DNA of 64,000 bases from Corynebacterium pilosum DSM 20521 = CIP 103422 (lineage in GTDB: Bacteria > Actinomycetota > Actinomycetes > Mycobacteriales > Mycobacteriaceae). A model generated the notes under the pieces. It worked only from the letters and a program-made list of their open reading frames with translations. It was not told the origin of the DNA and did no database searches. Positions 25,488 to 35,139 of this stretch are shown piece by piece (position 1 is the first letter of the stretch; the number at the start of each line of letters is the position of its first letter). The DNA lies in assembly GCF_000373805.1 (NCBI RefSeq), contig NZ_KB892438.1, forward strand, positions 174,018 to 238,017. Direction: 5' to 3'. The position numbers and the translations under genes are program-made.

Positions 25488-27629
25488 ATGGCGCACTCTG
25501 TTGAGATGCCCGAGCTGGGCGAATCCGTCACCGAAGGCACAATCACCACGTGGATGAAGGAAGTCGGCGATACGGTCGAGGTCGACGAACCTTTGCTCGA
25601 GGTCTCTACCGACAAGGTCGACACCGAGATTCCGTCCCCTGTCGCGGGCGTGCTGTTGGAAATCAAGGCAGAAGAAGATGACACTGTCGAGGTCGGCGAG
25701 GTCATCGCAATTGTTGGCGACGAGGGCGAAGAAGCCGACTCCGGTAAGGACGACGAGGCTGCGGAAGAGGATGCCTCCGACGACGCTGAGGAGAAGGCCG
25801 AAGAGAAGAAGGACGAGGAGCCAAAGAAGAAGTCCGGTGGCTCCGGTTCCGCGACCGATGTTGAGATGCCTGAGCTCGGCGAGTCCGTTACCGAGGGCAC
25901 CATCACCACCTGGCTGAAGGAAGTCGGCGACGAAGTCGAGGTCGACGAGCCACTGCTGGAGGTCTCCACCGACAAGGTCGACACCGAAATCCCATCCCCA
26001 GTCGCAGGCACCCTGGTAGAAATCCTCGCCGAGGAAGACGACACCGTTGAGGTTGGCGAAGTCATCGCACGCATCGGCGACGCGGACGCGGCCTCTGGCG
26101 AGTCCGAGGAGAAGGAAGAGTCCGAAGACAAGGAAGAGGACCGCGACGTACCTTCCGAGGAAGCCATCGAGGAAGCCGAGTCCAAGGACGAGAACGACAC
26201 CGTCGATGAGGCAGCCAAGGACAAGCCAAAGAAGAAGTCCGGTGGCTCCGGTTCCGCGACCGATGTTGAGATGCCTGAGCTCGGCGAGTCCGTTACCGAG
26301 GGCACCATCACCACCTGGCTGAAGGAAGTCGGCGACGAAGTCGAGGTCGACGAGCCACTGCTGGAGGTCTCCACCGACAAGGTCGACACCGAAATCCCCT
26401 CCCCAGTCGCCGGTACCTTGGTAGAAATCCTCGCCGAGGAAGACGACACCGTCGAGGTCGGTGAAGTCATCGCACGCATCGGCGATGCGGACGCGGCCTC
26501 TGGCGAGTCCGAGGAGAAGGAAGAGTCCGAGGAGAAGGAACAGGCTCCTGCCAAGGAAGAGCCAAAGAAGGAAGAGGACGCTGACGCCTCCGACAAGAAG
26601 GAAGAGAAGACCGAGAAGAAGGAGGAGCCAAAGCAGGCTGCTACTTCTGAGAAGGTCAACAACTCCGGCAACGTTCCTTATGTCACCCCGCTGGTCCGCA
26701 AGCTGGCTGACAAGCATGGCGTAGACCTGAACTCCGTCGAGGGCACCGGCGTCGGTGGCCGCATCCGCAAGCAGGATGTTCTGGCTGCGGCCAAGGGCGA
26801 TTCTGCAGCTGCAGAATCCGCAGACGCTCCGAAGGCTGAGGAGAAGGCTGCACCGAAGGGCGCACGCTCCAACTGGTCCACCAAGTCTGTGGATCCGGAG
26901 AAGGCAGAGCTCATCGGCACCACCCAGAAGGTCAACCGCATCCGCGAGATCACCGCGACCAAGATGGTGGAGTCGCTGCAGACCACGGCCCAGCTCACCC
27001 ACGTGCAGGAAGTCGACGTCACCCGCGTTGCTGACCTGCGCAAGAAGGTCAAGCCAGCCTTCGTCGAAAAGCACGGCGTGAACATCACGTACCTGGCGTT
27101 CTTCGTGAAGGCTACGGCTGAGGCTCTTGTGTCTCACCCGAACGTCAACGCATCCTACGATGCTGAGGCGAAGGAGATCACCTACCACGACTCCGTGAAC
27201 ATCGGCATCGCCGTGGACACCCCACAGGGTCTGCTGGTGCCAGTGATCAAGGGTGCTCACGAGATGAACCTGGCGGACATCGCTAAGGCCATCGTTGATC
27301 TGGCAGAGCGCGCACGCAACAAGAAGCTGCGTCCGGATGACCTGTCGGGTGCAACCTTCACCGTGACCAACATTGGTTCCGAAGGCGCACTGCTGGATAC
27401 TCCAGTGCTCACGCCTCCACAGGCAGGCATCCTGGGTACCGCTGCGATTGAGAAGCGCCCAGTGATCATCACGGAGGATGGCGTGGACTCCATCGCTATC
27501 CGCCAGATGTGCTACCTGCCATTCACCTATGACCACCAGCTGGTCGACGGTGCAGATGCCGGTCGCTTCGTCACCACGATCAAGGACCGCATCGAAAACG
27601 GCGATTTTGAGGATGACCTCGGTCTCTAA
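25488..27629 (+). CDS. aceF: Dihydrolipoamide acyltransferase E2 with three lipoyl domains (pyruvate/2-oxoglutarate dehydrogenase)
   Basis: A 713-residue E2. It has three N-terminal lipoyl domains with TDKVDTEIPSP lipoylation loops (Lys43, about Lys163 and about Lys298), acidic Glu/Lys-rich linkers, a peripheral subunit-binding domain near 396-435 (VTPLVRKLADKHGVDL), and a catalytic acyltransferase core ending with DHQLVDGADAG. In corynebacteria this protein, long called SucB, serves the mixed pyruvate/2-oxoglutarate dehydrogenase complex with AceE, OdhA and Lpd. Lipoyl domains 2 and 3 are nearly identical at DNA level. The GAGGAG ribosome site precedes the ATG by about 10 nt. Confidence 0.94.
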   Translation: MAHSVEMPELGESVTEGTITTWMKEVGDTVEVDEPLLEVSTDKVDTEIPSPVAGVLLEIKAEEDDTVEVGEVIAIVGDEGEEADSGKDDEAAEEDASDDAEEKAEEKKDEEPKKKSGGSGSATDVEMPELGESVTEGTITTWLKEVGDEVEVDEPLLEVSTDKVDTEIPSPVAGTLVEILAEEDDTVEVGEVIARIGDADAASGESEEKEESEDKEEDRDVPSEEAIEEAESKDENDTVDEAAKDKPKKKSGGSGSATDVEMPELGESVTEGTITTWLKEVGDEVEVDEPLLEVSTDKVDTEIPSPVAGTLVEILAEEDDTVEVGEVIARIGDADAASGESEEKEESEEKEQAPAKEEPKKEEDADASDKKEEKTEKKEEPKQAATSEKVNNSGNVPYVTPLVRKLADKHGVDLNSVEGTGVGGRIRKQDVLAAAKGDSAAAESADAPKAEEKAAPKGARSNWSTKSVDPEKAELIGTTQKVNRIREITATKMVESLQTTAQLTHVQEVDVTRVADLRKKVKPAFVEKHGVNITYLAFFVKATAEALVSHPNVNASYDAEAKEITYHDSVNIGIAVDTPQGLLVPVIKGAHEMNLADIAKAIVDLAERARNKKLRPDDLSGATFTVTNIGSEGALLDTPVLTPPQAGILGTAAIEKRPVIITEDGVDSIAIRQMCYLPFTYDHQLVDGADAGRFVTTIKDRIENGDFEDDLGL
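25820..26132 (+). repeat. Lipoyl-domain repeat, copy 1 of two near-identical DNA copies
   Basis: About 313 bp repeated 405 bp downstream (26225-26537). The first about 170 bp are identical; in the rest I count about eight differences, all synonymous. This encodes the second lipoyl domain and part of its linker. Confidence 0.85.
26225..26537 (+). repeat. Lipoyl-domain repeat, copy 2
   Basis: Partner of 25820-26132; encodes the third lipoyl domain. The first lipoyl domain (25488-25720) is clearly more divergent, so the 2/3 pair was homogenised or duplicated recently. Confidence 0.85.
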
Positions 27630-27660
27630 CACCTCCAACGCCGCGTAAGGCGCACACCAA

Positions 27661-27696
27661 CGCCCCTGCTCCAGCACTATGGAGCAGGGGCGTTTT
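27661..27696 (+). terminator. Rho-independent terminator after aceF
   Basis: CGCCCCTGCTCCA and TGGAGCAGGGGCG form a perfect 13-bp stem with a 6-nt loop, followed by TTTT. It separates aceF from the glycine-cleavage genes. Confidence 0.9.
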
Positions 27697-27777
27697 GGCA
27701 ATATGTAGCCAGTGACATGGGTACCAGAATATGATGGGTGTAAGTCAATCAATCCCCATCGACTAAGGGAGACGCGT

Positions 27778-30642
27778 ATGGCTCTGCCACCCATTTCCGA
27801 ATCGTCACCGTTCATCCATCGCCACCTCGGCCCCACCGCCGAGCAGCGCGACGAGATGCTCAGTGACATTGGCTACGCCAGCCTCGACGAGCTGCTGGAC
27901 GCCGCCCTTCCACCCGGGCTTGCCGCCACTGACACAACCGACCTGCCGCCAGCTCTAGCCGAGCACGAAGCGCAGAACCGGTTGCGCGAACTAGCCAGCA
28001 AAAACAAGGTGCTCAAGGCTTTTTATGGCCAAGGCTTTTCGACGACGATCACTCCCCCAGTGATCCGCCGCGGCGTGGTGGAAGATGCTGGCTGGTACAC
28101 CGCTTACACCCCCTACCAGCCGGAAATCTCCCAAGGCCGCTTGGAAGCACTGCTGAATTTCCAGACGATGATCCAGGAATTGACCGGCCTGCCCATGTCC
28201 AACGCCTCGCTTCTCGACGAAGCATCTGCCGCTGCCGAGGCCGTCGGCCTGATGAGCCGCGCGGTAAAAAAGGGCCGCCGCGTGATCTTGGACAAGCGCC
28301 TGCACCCGCAGGTGTTGTCCGTGGCCGCAGAACGCGCCCGCGCCATCGACCTTGAGGTGGAGATCACCGCGCTGGATTCAGCCCTTGTTGGCGAAGATCT
28401 CGTCGGTGTTGTGATCGCCTACCCGGGTACGGAGGGTGACATCGTCGATCCGAAGCCGATCATCGATGCAATCCACAGTCGCGGCGGCTTGGCGACGGTC
28501 ACGGCTGACCCGCTGGCGCTGATGTTGCTAGAGTCGCCCGGCGCGCTGGGTGCGGACATCGTGGTTGGTTCGACCCAGCGTTTCGGTGTTCCCCTGTTTT
28601 ATGGTGGTCCGCACGCAGCTTACATGGCGGTGACGGATAAGTTGAAGCGCCAGATGCCAGGCCGCCTGGTGGGCGTGTCGGTAGATGCGGAGGGTATGCC
28701 GGCGTACCGTTTGGCGTTGCAGACTCGTGAGCAGCACATTCGCCGCGAGCGCGCCACCAGTAATATTTGTACGGCGCAGGCCTTGCTTGCGGTGACGGCG
28801 TCCTTCTACGCGGTGTACCACGGCCCGGAGGGGCTGAAGGCGATTGCTCGCGATATTCACGATTGGGCCGGGCGTTTTGCGGCGTCGATCGCGCAAGCTG
28901 GCCTCGTCGTTAAGCACGATGCTTTCTTTGACACTGTCGCGGTGGAGGTTCCAGGCCGGGCGGAGGGCATCGTCGATACGCTGGCGAAGTCTGGCTACCT
29001 GGTGCGCGCGGTGGATGCGGACACGGTTGCGGTGAGCTTCGGCGAGGGCACCTCCGAGGAAGACTTGGCTGCGCTGGTGGGTGGTTTTGGGATCACAGTA
29101 CTTGCCGACGATCACTCTTATGAACTGCCGGAGGAGCTGAAGCGTGCTGAGATGCCGTTGCAGCATGAGGTCTTCAATACCTATCACTCTGAGACGCAGC
29201 TGATGCGTTATATCCGTGTGCTGGGCGATAAGGATTTGGCGTTGGACCGGGCGATGATTCCGCTGGGTTCGTGCACGATGAAGCTGAACCCGACTGCCGG
29301 GTTGGAAGCGATCACGTGGCCCGGTTTTGCTGACGTGCACCCGTACACCCCGGACGAGTTCACTGAGGGCTGGCGCGAGCTGATCGAGGAGCTTGAGCAG
29401 TGGCTGGCGGAGTTGACGGGTTACGCGAAGGTGAGTGTGCAGCCGAATGCGGGCTCACAGGGTGAGTTGGCGGGCCTGTTGGCGATCCGCCGCTACCACG
29501 TGGCTAATGGGGACATGGGCCGCGATATCTGCCTGATTCCGGCGTCTGCGCATGGTACGAATGCGGCGTCGGCAACACTTGCGAACCTGCGCGTTGTGGT
29601 GGTGAAGACAGCCGACGATGGTTCCATCGATACTGCCGATTTGGATGAGAAGCTGCAGCAGTATGGCCCGCAGGTCGCGGCGATCATGATCACCTACCCG
29701 TCGACCCATGGCGTGTTTGACCCAGAGGTGCGCGAGGTGTGCGACAAGGCGCATGCGGCCGGCGGCCAGGTGTATATCGATGGCGCGAACATGAACGCGT
29801 TGACCGGTATTGCGCGGCCAGGCGATTTCGGCGGCGATGTCTCGCACCTGAATCTGCACAAGACGTTCACCATTCCGCACGGTGGCGGCGGGCCTGGCGT
29901 GGGTCCGATCGGTGTGGCGGAGCACCTCGTGCCATTCCTGCCGACGGACCCGACCACCGTTGATGCTTCCGCCCCCGTTCCGGTTGGCGAGGGTGTTCCG
30001 GTGGCTTCGACCAAGTATGGCTCGGCCGGTGTACTGCAGATTTCGTGGGCGTATATCGCCATGACGGGTGCCGCGGGCCTGGCGCACGCCACCGCGCACG
30101 CCGTGCTGGGTGCCAATTACATTTCGCGGGCGCTTGCCGACGACTTCCCCACCCTCTACACCGGCGCGAATGGTTTGGTGGGTCATGAGTGCATCTTGGA
30201 CCTGCGCGAGCTAACCGATGCCTCCGGTGTGACCGCGCTGGACGTGTGCAAGCGTCTGATGGACTTCGGTTTCCACGCCCCTACTCTGGCCTTCCCGGTG
30301 GCAGGCACCCTGATGGTGGAGCCGACCGAATCCGAGGACAAGGAGGAGCTGGACCGCTTCATCACAGCGATGAAGACGATCCGCGCGGAGATCCAGGAGA
30401 TCATCGGCGGCACTGTGGCCTACGAGGACTCGGTGATCGCGCACGCACCGTTTACCGCATTGTCGGTCACCCGCAATGAGTGGGAGTACTCCTTCGACCG
30501 CGAGAAGGCCTCCTACCCTGTGGACAGTCTGCGCCGCTGGAAGTACTTCCCGCCAGTGCGCCGCGTCGACGACGCCTACGGCGACCGCAACCTCGCATGC
30601 TCTTGCCCACCCCCTGAAGCTTTCGATATGGAAGGACACTAA
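27778..30642 (+). CDS. gcvP: Glycine dehydrogenase (aminomethyl-transferring), P protein
   Basis: A 954-residue full-length P protein, with fused N- and C-terminal PLP-fold halves. The PLP Lys is in HLNLHKTFTIPHGGGGPG near residue 695. It decarboxylates glycine and passes the aminomethyl group to lipoylated GcvH. The ATG at 27778 follows AGGGAG; upstream in-frame codons are rejected. The genes gcvP-gcvT-gcvH follow with gaps of 8 and 4 bp and form an operon that continues towards lipB. Confidence 0.95.
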   Translation: MALPPISESSPFIHRHLGPTAEQRDEMLSDIGYASLDELLDAALPPGLAATDTTDLPPALAEHEAQNRLRELASKNKVLKAFYGQGFSTTITPPVIRRGVVEDAGWYTAYTPYQPEISQGRLEALLNFQTMIQELTGLPMSNASLLDEASAAAEAVGLMSRAVKKGRRVILDKRLHPQVLSVAAERARAIDLEVEITALDSALVGEDLVGVVIAYPGTEGDIVDPKPIIDAIHSRGGLATVTADPLALMLLESPGALGADIVVGSTQRFGVPLFYGGPHAAYMAVTDKLKRQMPGRLVGVSVDAEGMPAYRLALQTREQHIRRERATSNICTAQALLAVTASFYAVYHGPEGLKAIARDIHDWAGRFAASIAQAGLVVKHDAFFDTVAVEVPGRAEGIVDTLAKSGYLVRAVDADTVAVSFGEGTSEEDLAALVGGFGITVLADDHSYELPEELKRAEMPLQHEVFNTYHSETQLMRYIRVLGDKDLALDRAMIPLGSCTMKLNPTAGLEAITWPGFADVHPYTPDEFTEGWRELIEELEQWLAELTGYAKVSVQPNAGSQGELAGLLAIRRYHVANGDMGRDICLIPASAHGTNAASATLANLRVVVVKTADDGSIDTADLDEKLQQYGPQVAAIMITYPSTHGVFDPEVREVCDKAHAAGGQVYIDGANMNALTGIARPGDFGGDVSHLNLHKTFTIPHGGGGPGVGPIGVAEHLVPFLPTDPTTVDASAPVPVGEGVPVASTKYGSAGVLQISWAYIAMTGAAGLAHATAHAVLGANYISRALADDFPTLYTGANGLVGHECILDLRELTDASGVTALDVCKRLMDFGFHAPTLAFPVAGTLMVEPTESEDKEELDRFITAMKTIRAEIQEIIGGTVAYEDSVIAHAPFTALSVTRNEWEYSFDREKASYPVDSLRRWKYFPPVRRVDDAYGDRNLACSCPPPEAFDMEGH

Positions 30643-30650
30643 GCACAACT

Positions 30651-31721
30651 ATGACTGCGACTCAATCACCTTTACACGCCGTCCACGAAAAACTCGGCGC
30701 CACGTTTACTGACTTCGGCGGCTGGGACATGCCCCTGAAGTACGCCAACGAGCTCGACGAGCATCGCGCCGTACGCGCCGGCGTCGGAGTGTTTGACCTT
30801 TCCCACATGGGTGAGATCGCCGTGAGCGGCCCCGATGCCGCCGCATTCCTGGATTACGCGCTGATCTCGTCGTTAAGCACCCTGAAGCTGGGCAAGGCGA
30901 AGTACTCCATGCTTGTCGACGAAGACGGCGGGATTCTGGATGACCTGATCACCTACCGCCTGGGCGAAGAGGATTTCTTGGTGGTGCCGAACGCATCCAA
31001 TACCGATGTGGTGTGGCAGGCGTTCAATGAGCGCGCCGCGGGCTTCGATGTCAGGCTGGATAACCAGTCCACGGACACGGCGCTGGTGGCGGTGCAGGGC
31101 CCGGGCTCGGTGGAGCTGCTGCAGCCTTTGCTTGATGACGATCCCGACAAGCTGTCCTACTACTCCGCGGAGCCGATGAGCCTGCAGGGCACGGATGTGC
31201 TGGTCGCGCGAACCGGTTATACGGGCGAGGACGGCTTCGAGCTCTACGTCTCCGCCGAGGATGCCGGTGTGGTGTGGGACTATGTGGCCCGCGGCGCCAC
31301 CCCCTGTGGCCTGGCGGCGCGTGACTCGCTGCGCTTGGAGGCGTCGATGCCCCTTTATGGCAACGAGCTGTCTGAGCAGGTCACCCCGGTTGAGGCTGGG
31401 ATGACGCGTGCGTTTGCGAAGAAGGACGCTGATTTCGTCGGCAAGCAAGCCCTGACGGAGCGCGAACCGGAATTCGTGATCGCGGGCCTGACCTCTGAGC
31501 AGCGCCGTGCTGCGCGTAGCGGTGCCGAGGTGTACCTCAACGATGTGAAGATCGGTGTGGTGACCTCTGGGCAGCCTTCGCCGACGCTGGGCTACCCCGT
31601 GGCGCTGGCGCATGTGGATCCGGAACATGCGCAGATCGGAACTGATGTCGAAATTGATATCCGCGGGCGCCGTTATCCGTTTACTATTTCTACAACCCCG
31701 TTTTACTCTCGAAAGGACTAA
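30651..31721 (+). CDS. gcvT: Glycine cleavage system T protein (aminomethyltransferase)
   Basis: A 356-residue tetrahydrofolate-dependent aminomethyltransferase with the family blocks DFGGWDMPLKY, FDLSHMGEI and RTGYTGEDGFELYV. It releases ammonia and forms 5,10-methylene-THF from the aminomethyl group on GcvH. C. glutamicum has no complete glycine cleavage system, so this operon is a difference from that species. Confidence 0.95.
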   Translation: MTATQSPLHAVHEKLGATFTDFGGWDMPLKYANELDEHRAVRAGVGVFDLSHMGEIAVSGPDAAAFLDYALISSLSTLKLGKAKYSMLVDEDGGILDDLITYRLGEEDFLVVPNASNTDVVWQAFNERAAGFDVRLDNQSTDTALVAVQGPGSVELLQPLLDDDPDKLSYYSAEPMSLQGTDVLVARTGYTGEDGFELYVSAEDAGVVWDYVARGATPCGLAARDSLRLEASMPLYGNELSEQVTPVEAGMTRAFAKKDADFVGKQALTEREPEFVIAGLTSEQRRAARSGAEVYLNDVKIGVVTSGQPSPTLGYPVALAHVDPEHAQIGTDVEIDIRGRRYPFTISTTPFYSRKD

Positions 31722-31725
31722 GCCG

Positions 31726-32115
31726 ATGAGCTTGCCACAGGAATTCTCCTACTCCGAAGACCACGAGTGGATCAACTCCACCCCAGAAGCCGCCGCAGGT
31801 TCCACCGTGCGCGTGGGCATCACCTCCGTTGCTACCGAGCGCTTGGGCGAAGTCGTCTTCGCTGAGCTGCCAGAGGTCGGCGACCAGGTCACCGCCGGCG
31901 AAACCTGCGGTGAGGTCGAATCCACCAAGAGTGTTTCCGATCTGTACTGCCCTGTCACCGGCACCGTCACCGCGGTCAATGACGCCGTGCACGACGGCTA
32001 CGAGGTGATCAACAATGATCCATTCGGCGAGGGCTGGCTGTTCGAAGTCGAGGTCACAGAGGTAGGCCCACTGATGACCGCCGACGAATACGCAGAGGCG
32101 AACGGCGTCGCCTAA
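31726..32115 (+). CDS. gcvH: Glycine cleavage system H protein (lipoyl carrier)
   Basis: A 129-residue H protein. The lipoyl Lys is in [12 protein letters not shown] (Lys68), and the YSEDHEWI start is typical of the family. The ATG at 31726 is 4 bp after the gcvT stop with GAAAGG upstream. It shuttles the aminomethyl group between GcvP, GcvT and Lpd; octanoyl and lipoyl attachment would be made by the adjacent LipB and LipA. Confidence 0.95.
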   Translation: MSLPQEFSYSEDHEWINSTPEAAAGSTVRVGITSVATERLGEVVFAELPEVGDQVTAGETCGEVESTKSVSDLYCPVTGTVTAVNDAVHDGYEVINNDPFGEGWLFEVEVTEVGPLMTADEYAEANGVA

Positions 32116-32126
32116 AATGTTGCGGT

Positions 32127-32918
32127 ATGACCGCACCGCGTGACCCGTTCTTCCCCGCAGACAAATCCATTAGAGCCTCATCCGACCCGCTTGACGTGCG
32201 TCGGCTGGGGCTCGTGGACTATCAAGAGGCCTGGGAGATGCAGGCCGAGATCGCCAAGGCGCGTGCCGACGACGCCGTGCCCGACACCGTGCTGGTGTTA
32301 CAGCACCCGAATATCTATACCGCGGGCAAGCGCACCCAGCCGGAGGATCGACCTACTAATGGGCTGCCCGTGATTGATGTGGACCGCGGCGGACGGATTA
32401 CCTGGCACGGCGAGGGCCAGCTGGTGGTCTACCCCATCATTAAGCTGGCGGATCCTGTTGATGTTGTTGACTATGTGCGCCGCCTGGAGGAGGCCATTAT
32501 CCAGACGGTGCGCCAGGCCGGTGTGACCGCGGCCGGGCGGATCAACGGGCGCAGTGGCGTGTGGGTGCCTTCTGAGGTGGCCGCTGCGGATCCTACGGCG
32601 CCGACGCGTGACCGCAAGATTGCGGCCCTGGGCATCCGTATCTCGCGCGGAGTAACCATGCACGGACTGGCACTGAACTGCAACAACACACTGGAGTACT
32701 ACGAGCACATCGTGGCCTGTGGCATTGACGATGCCGACAACACGACCATGAGCCTGGAACTGGGCCGGGTTGTCACCCCCGAAGAGGCTGCTGATCCGCT
32801 GCTGACCGCGCTGGATGATGCGCTGGCAGGACGGCTGATCGTTGCTGACCACACGTTCAAAACGATGCCCGATCCCACCAAAGGCCTACCGCGTACACCC
32901 CGCAGCAATCAAAAGTGA
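32127..32918 (+). CDS. lipB: Octanoyl-[acyl-carrier-protein]:protein octanoyltransferase
   Basis: A 263-residue LipB with the family motif [18 protein letters not shown] near residue 88, and the active-site region [22 protein letters not shown] holding the catalytic Cys of the acyl-enzyme near residue 195. It moves octanoate from acyl carrier protein to the lipoyl Lys of AceF and GcvH. It starts 11 bp after gcvH, so the glycine cleavage genes read directly into it. Confidence 0.94.
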   Translation: MTAPRDPFFPADKSIRASSDPLDVRRLGLVDYQEAWEMQAEIAKARADDAVPDTVLVLQHPNIYTAGKRTQPEDRPTNGLPVIDVDRGGRITWHGEGQLVVYPIIKLADPVDVVDYVRRLEEAIIQTVRQAGVTAAGRINGRSGVWVPSEVAAADPTAPTRDRKIAALGIRISRGVTMHGLALNCNNTLEYYEHIVACGIDDADNTTMSLELGRVVTPEEAADPLLTALDDALAGRLIVADHTFKTMPDPTKGLPRTPRSNQK

Positions 32919-32963
32919 ATATGATATTCGACACTCCCCTCAAAGAAAGCTACGGTGAAGTTT

Positions 32964-34013
32964 GTGACTATTGCACCTGAAGGACGTAGGCTCCTGCGCA
33001 TCGAAAAGCGCAACATGGAAACCCCCATTGAGTCCAAGCCGCGCTGGATTCGAAACGCTGTGAAGACTGGTCCCGAATACGAGGACATGAAGAACAAGGT
33101 GAAGGGCGCCGACCTACACACGGTGTGTCAGGAAGCCGGTTGCCCCAACATTCACGAATGCTGGGAATCGCGCGAGGCGACCTTCCTGATCGGTGGTGCA
33201 AACTGCTCGAGGCGCTGTGACTTCTGCCAGATCAACTCCGCGAAGCCGGAGCCACTGGACGTCGAAGAGCCGCAGCGCGTGGCCGAGTCTGTGCAAGGAA
33301 TGAACCTGAACTACGCCACCATCACCGGCGTGACCCGCGACGACCTCGAAGACGAGGGCGCATGGCTCTACGCTGAGGTGGTGCGCAAGATTCACGAACT
33401 CAACCCGCACACCGGCGTGGAGAACCTCACCCCTGATTTTTCCGGCAAGCCTGACTTGCTCCAAGAAGTCTTTGAGGCCCGCCCCGAGGTCTTCGCTCAC
33501 AACCTGGAAACCGTGCCCCGCATCTTCCGCCGCATCCGCCCAGCCTTCCGCTATGACCGTTCGCTGGACGTGATCCGCCAGGCACGCGACTTCGGCCTGA
33601 TCACCAAGTCCAACCTGATCCTGGGCATGGGCGAAACCCGCGAGGAAGTTCTCCAGGCGCTGCAGGACATGGTCGATGCTGGTACCGACATCATCACCAT
33701 CACCCAGTACCTGCGCCCCGGCCCGAACTACCACCCGATTGACCGTTGGGTGAAGCCGGAAGAGTTCATCGAGTACCGCGATGCCGCCTACGAGATGGGC
33801 TTCGGTGCTGTGATGGCTGGTCCGCTGGTGCGTTCGTCGTACCGCGCCGGCAAGCTCTACGTCGAAGCGATGGAGCACCGTGGCCTCGAGCTGCCGGAGA
33901 ACCTGAAGCACCTGAAGGAAACCTCCCAGGGTGCGACCGCCCAGGAGGCCTCCACCCTGCTGAATAAGTACGGCCCGTCGAAGGATCACCCCGTCGGCGC
34001 ACCACGCGCATAA
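32964..34013 (+). CDS. lipA: Lipoyl synthase (radical SAM)
   Basis: A 349-residue radical SAM enzyme with the two LipA cluster motifs: [12 protein letters not shown] for the auxiliary sulfur-donating cluster and CSRRCDFC for the SAM cluster. It inserts two sulfurs into protein-bound octanoate. The GTG at 32964 ([10 protein letters not shown]) matches the usual corynebacterial start; a GTG at 32955 with an AAAGAAAG ribosome site is an alternative. Confidence 0.95.
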   Translation: MTIAPEGRRLLRIEKRNMETPIESKPRWIRNAVKTGPEYEDMKNKVKGADLHTVCQEAGCPNIHECWESREATFLIGGANCSRRCDFCQINSAKPEPLDVEEPQRVAESVQGMNLNYATITGVTRDDLEDEGAWLYAEVVRKIHELNPHTGVENLTPDFSGKPDLLQEVFEARPEVFAHNLETVPRIFRRIRPAFRYDRSLDVIRQARDFGLITKSNLILGMGETREEVLQALQDMVDAGTDIITITQYLRPGPNYHPIDRWVKPEEFIEYRDAAYEMGFGAVMAGPLVRSSYRAGKLYVEAMEHRGLELPENLKHLKETSQGATAQEASTLLNKYGPSKDHPVGAPRA

Positions 34014-34018
34014 AAGTT

Positions 34019-34053
34019 AATGCGCCACGAGACAGTTGTACCCGTGGCGCATT
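34019..34053 (+). terminator. Terminator hairpin after lipA
   Basis: AATGCGCCACG and CGTGGCGCATT form a perfect 11-bp stem 5 bp after the lipA stop; only a short T stretch follows. Confidence 0.65.
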
Positions 34054-34089
34054 TACGCATTTTCCCAGTGTCTGGCTAAAGTAGGGTCC

Positions 34090-34878
34090 ATGGCTGAGTC
34101 GAAGAGTGCAAAGGCTGCCGAGAAGGCGGCGAAGAAGGAACAGCGCCAGGCAAAGCGTGCCCAGCGCAAGCAGACGTTCTCCCAAATGTGGCAGGCGTTT
34201 AAGCTGCAGCGCAAGCGCGATAACAAGCTGGTGCCGTACATGGTGCTGACGGTGGTTGTCGTCGCCGCCGTCTTCTTCGTGATCGGCCTGCTGCTGAACC
34301 TGGAGTGGATGTTCCTCATCTTCGGCATCCTCTTCGGCCTTGTCGCGGCGATGTTCGTGTTCACCCGCCGCCTGGAAAGCTCCATGTACGACGAAGTCGG
34401 CGACACCCCAGGTGCTGCCGGCTGGACGCTGGAAAACATGAAAAACACCGTCGGTATCGCTTGGGTGACCAAGACCGGTGTTGCCGCGAACCGCTCCATG
34501 GATACTGTTCACCGCGTGGTGGGCAACCCAGGTGTCGTGCTTGTTGGCGAGGGTGACCCCAAGCGCCTCAAGCCGCTGATGGACAAAACCAACAAGCGCG
34601 TCGACCGCCTACTGGCCGGTGTGCCCATCTACGAGATCTGCGTTGGTGAAGGCGAAGGCCAGGTCCCTTTGAAGAAGCTGCAGAAGGAAATGATCAAGCT
34701 TCCTCGCAACTACAAGAAGGACGAGGTCTACTCCATCGCCGCCAAGCTGGACGCAATGGATGCGGCGAAGGGTGGCCAGATGGCCGGGCTGCCAAAGGGT
34801 CCGATGCCACACCAGGCGCAGAACATGGCCGGCATGAACCGCCGCATGCGCCGCATGCAGGAACGCCGCAGCAAGTAA
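34090..34878 (+). CDS. DUF4191 integral membrane protein
   Basis: A 262-residue protein: a Lys/Ala-rich N-terminus (about 1-45), two adjacent membrane helices (about 50-95), then a cytoplasmic domain ending in an Arg/Met-rich tail. It is the counterpart of Rv2219, conserved directly after lipA in corynebacteria and mycobacteria. The ATG at 34090 is chosen because the conserved protein begins there. Function unknown; the strict linkage to lipBA hints at a role near lipoate or respiration, but this is inference only. Confidence 0.8.
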   Translation: MAESKSAKAAEKAAKKEQRQAKRAQRKQTFSQMWQAFKLQRKRDNKLVPYMVLTVVVVAAVFFVIGLLLNLEWMFLIFGILFGLVAAMFVFTRRLESSMYDEVGDTPGAAGWTLENMKNTVGIAWVTKTGVAANRSMDTVHRVVGNPGVVLVGEGDPKRLKPLMDKTNKRVDRLLAGVPIYEICVGEGEGQVPLKKLQKEMIKLPRNYKKDEVYSIAAKLDAMDAAKGGQMAGLPKGPMPHQAQNMAGMNRRMRRMQERRSK

Positions 34879-34927
34879 CGCCCCGAGTAACCTCCGCGGT
34901 GTAGCTCCTCTTCTCGCTTCACAACCG

Positions 34928-34962
34928 AACCGCCCCATCGTCGAAACGATGGGGCGGTTGTT
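34928..34962 (+). terminator. Rho-independent terminator after the DUF4191 gene
   Basis: AACCGCCCCATCGT and ACGATGGGGCGGTT form a perfect 14-bp stem with a CGAA tetraloop, followed by a G/T-rich tail. It could also end transcription from sucE. Confidence 0.85.
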
Positions 34963-35009
34963 TGCTTGTGTGGTTCGTTCCCCGCTGCCCTTCCTTCTCC
35001 CCCGTTACC

Positions 35010-35102
35010 GCAAACCGATATAGTCCTCGGCCCATACTGCGGGGTACCAATAGGTTGTCAATAAGTTAGTCGCACTATGTAGCGAGGACTATATCGGTTT
35101 GC
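35010..35102 (+). repeat. 93-bp palindromic repeat, copy A
   Basis: Terminal inverted repeats GCAAACCGATATAGTCCTCG (20 bp, perfect), then a 3x3 mismatch (GCC against GTA), then a further 8-bp stem (CATACTGC here against GCACTATG, one pair broken) around a central part of 31 nt. It lies between two convergent genes, 37 bp past the sucE stop. See copies at 44105, 57733 and 58926. Confidence 0.92.
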
Positions 35103-35139
35103 AGAAAAGAGGTCAGCAGCGCGGGGCCGCAGAGGAACG

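Noticed and set aside
27697-27777. Glycine riboswitch before gcvP
   Set aside because: Only about 80 bp remain after the aceF terminator and no glycine-aptamer blocks are visible.
25464-27869. An 801-codon open frame on the minus strand across aceF
   Set aside because: It is antisense to the repeated lipoyl domains; its low-complexity Leu/Asp/Gly composition mirrors aceF codons and shows no motif or ribosome site.
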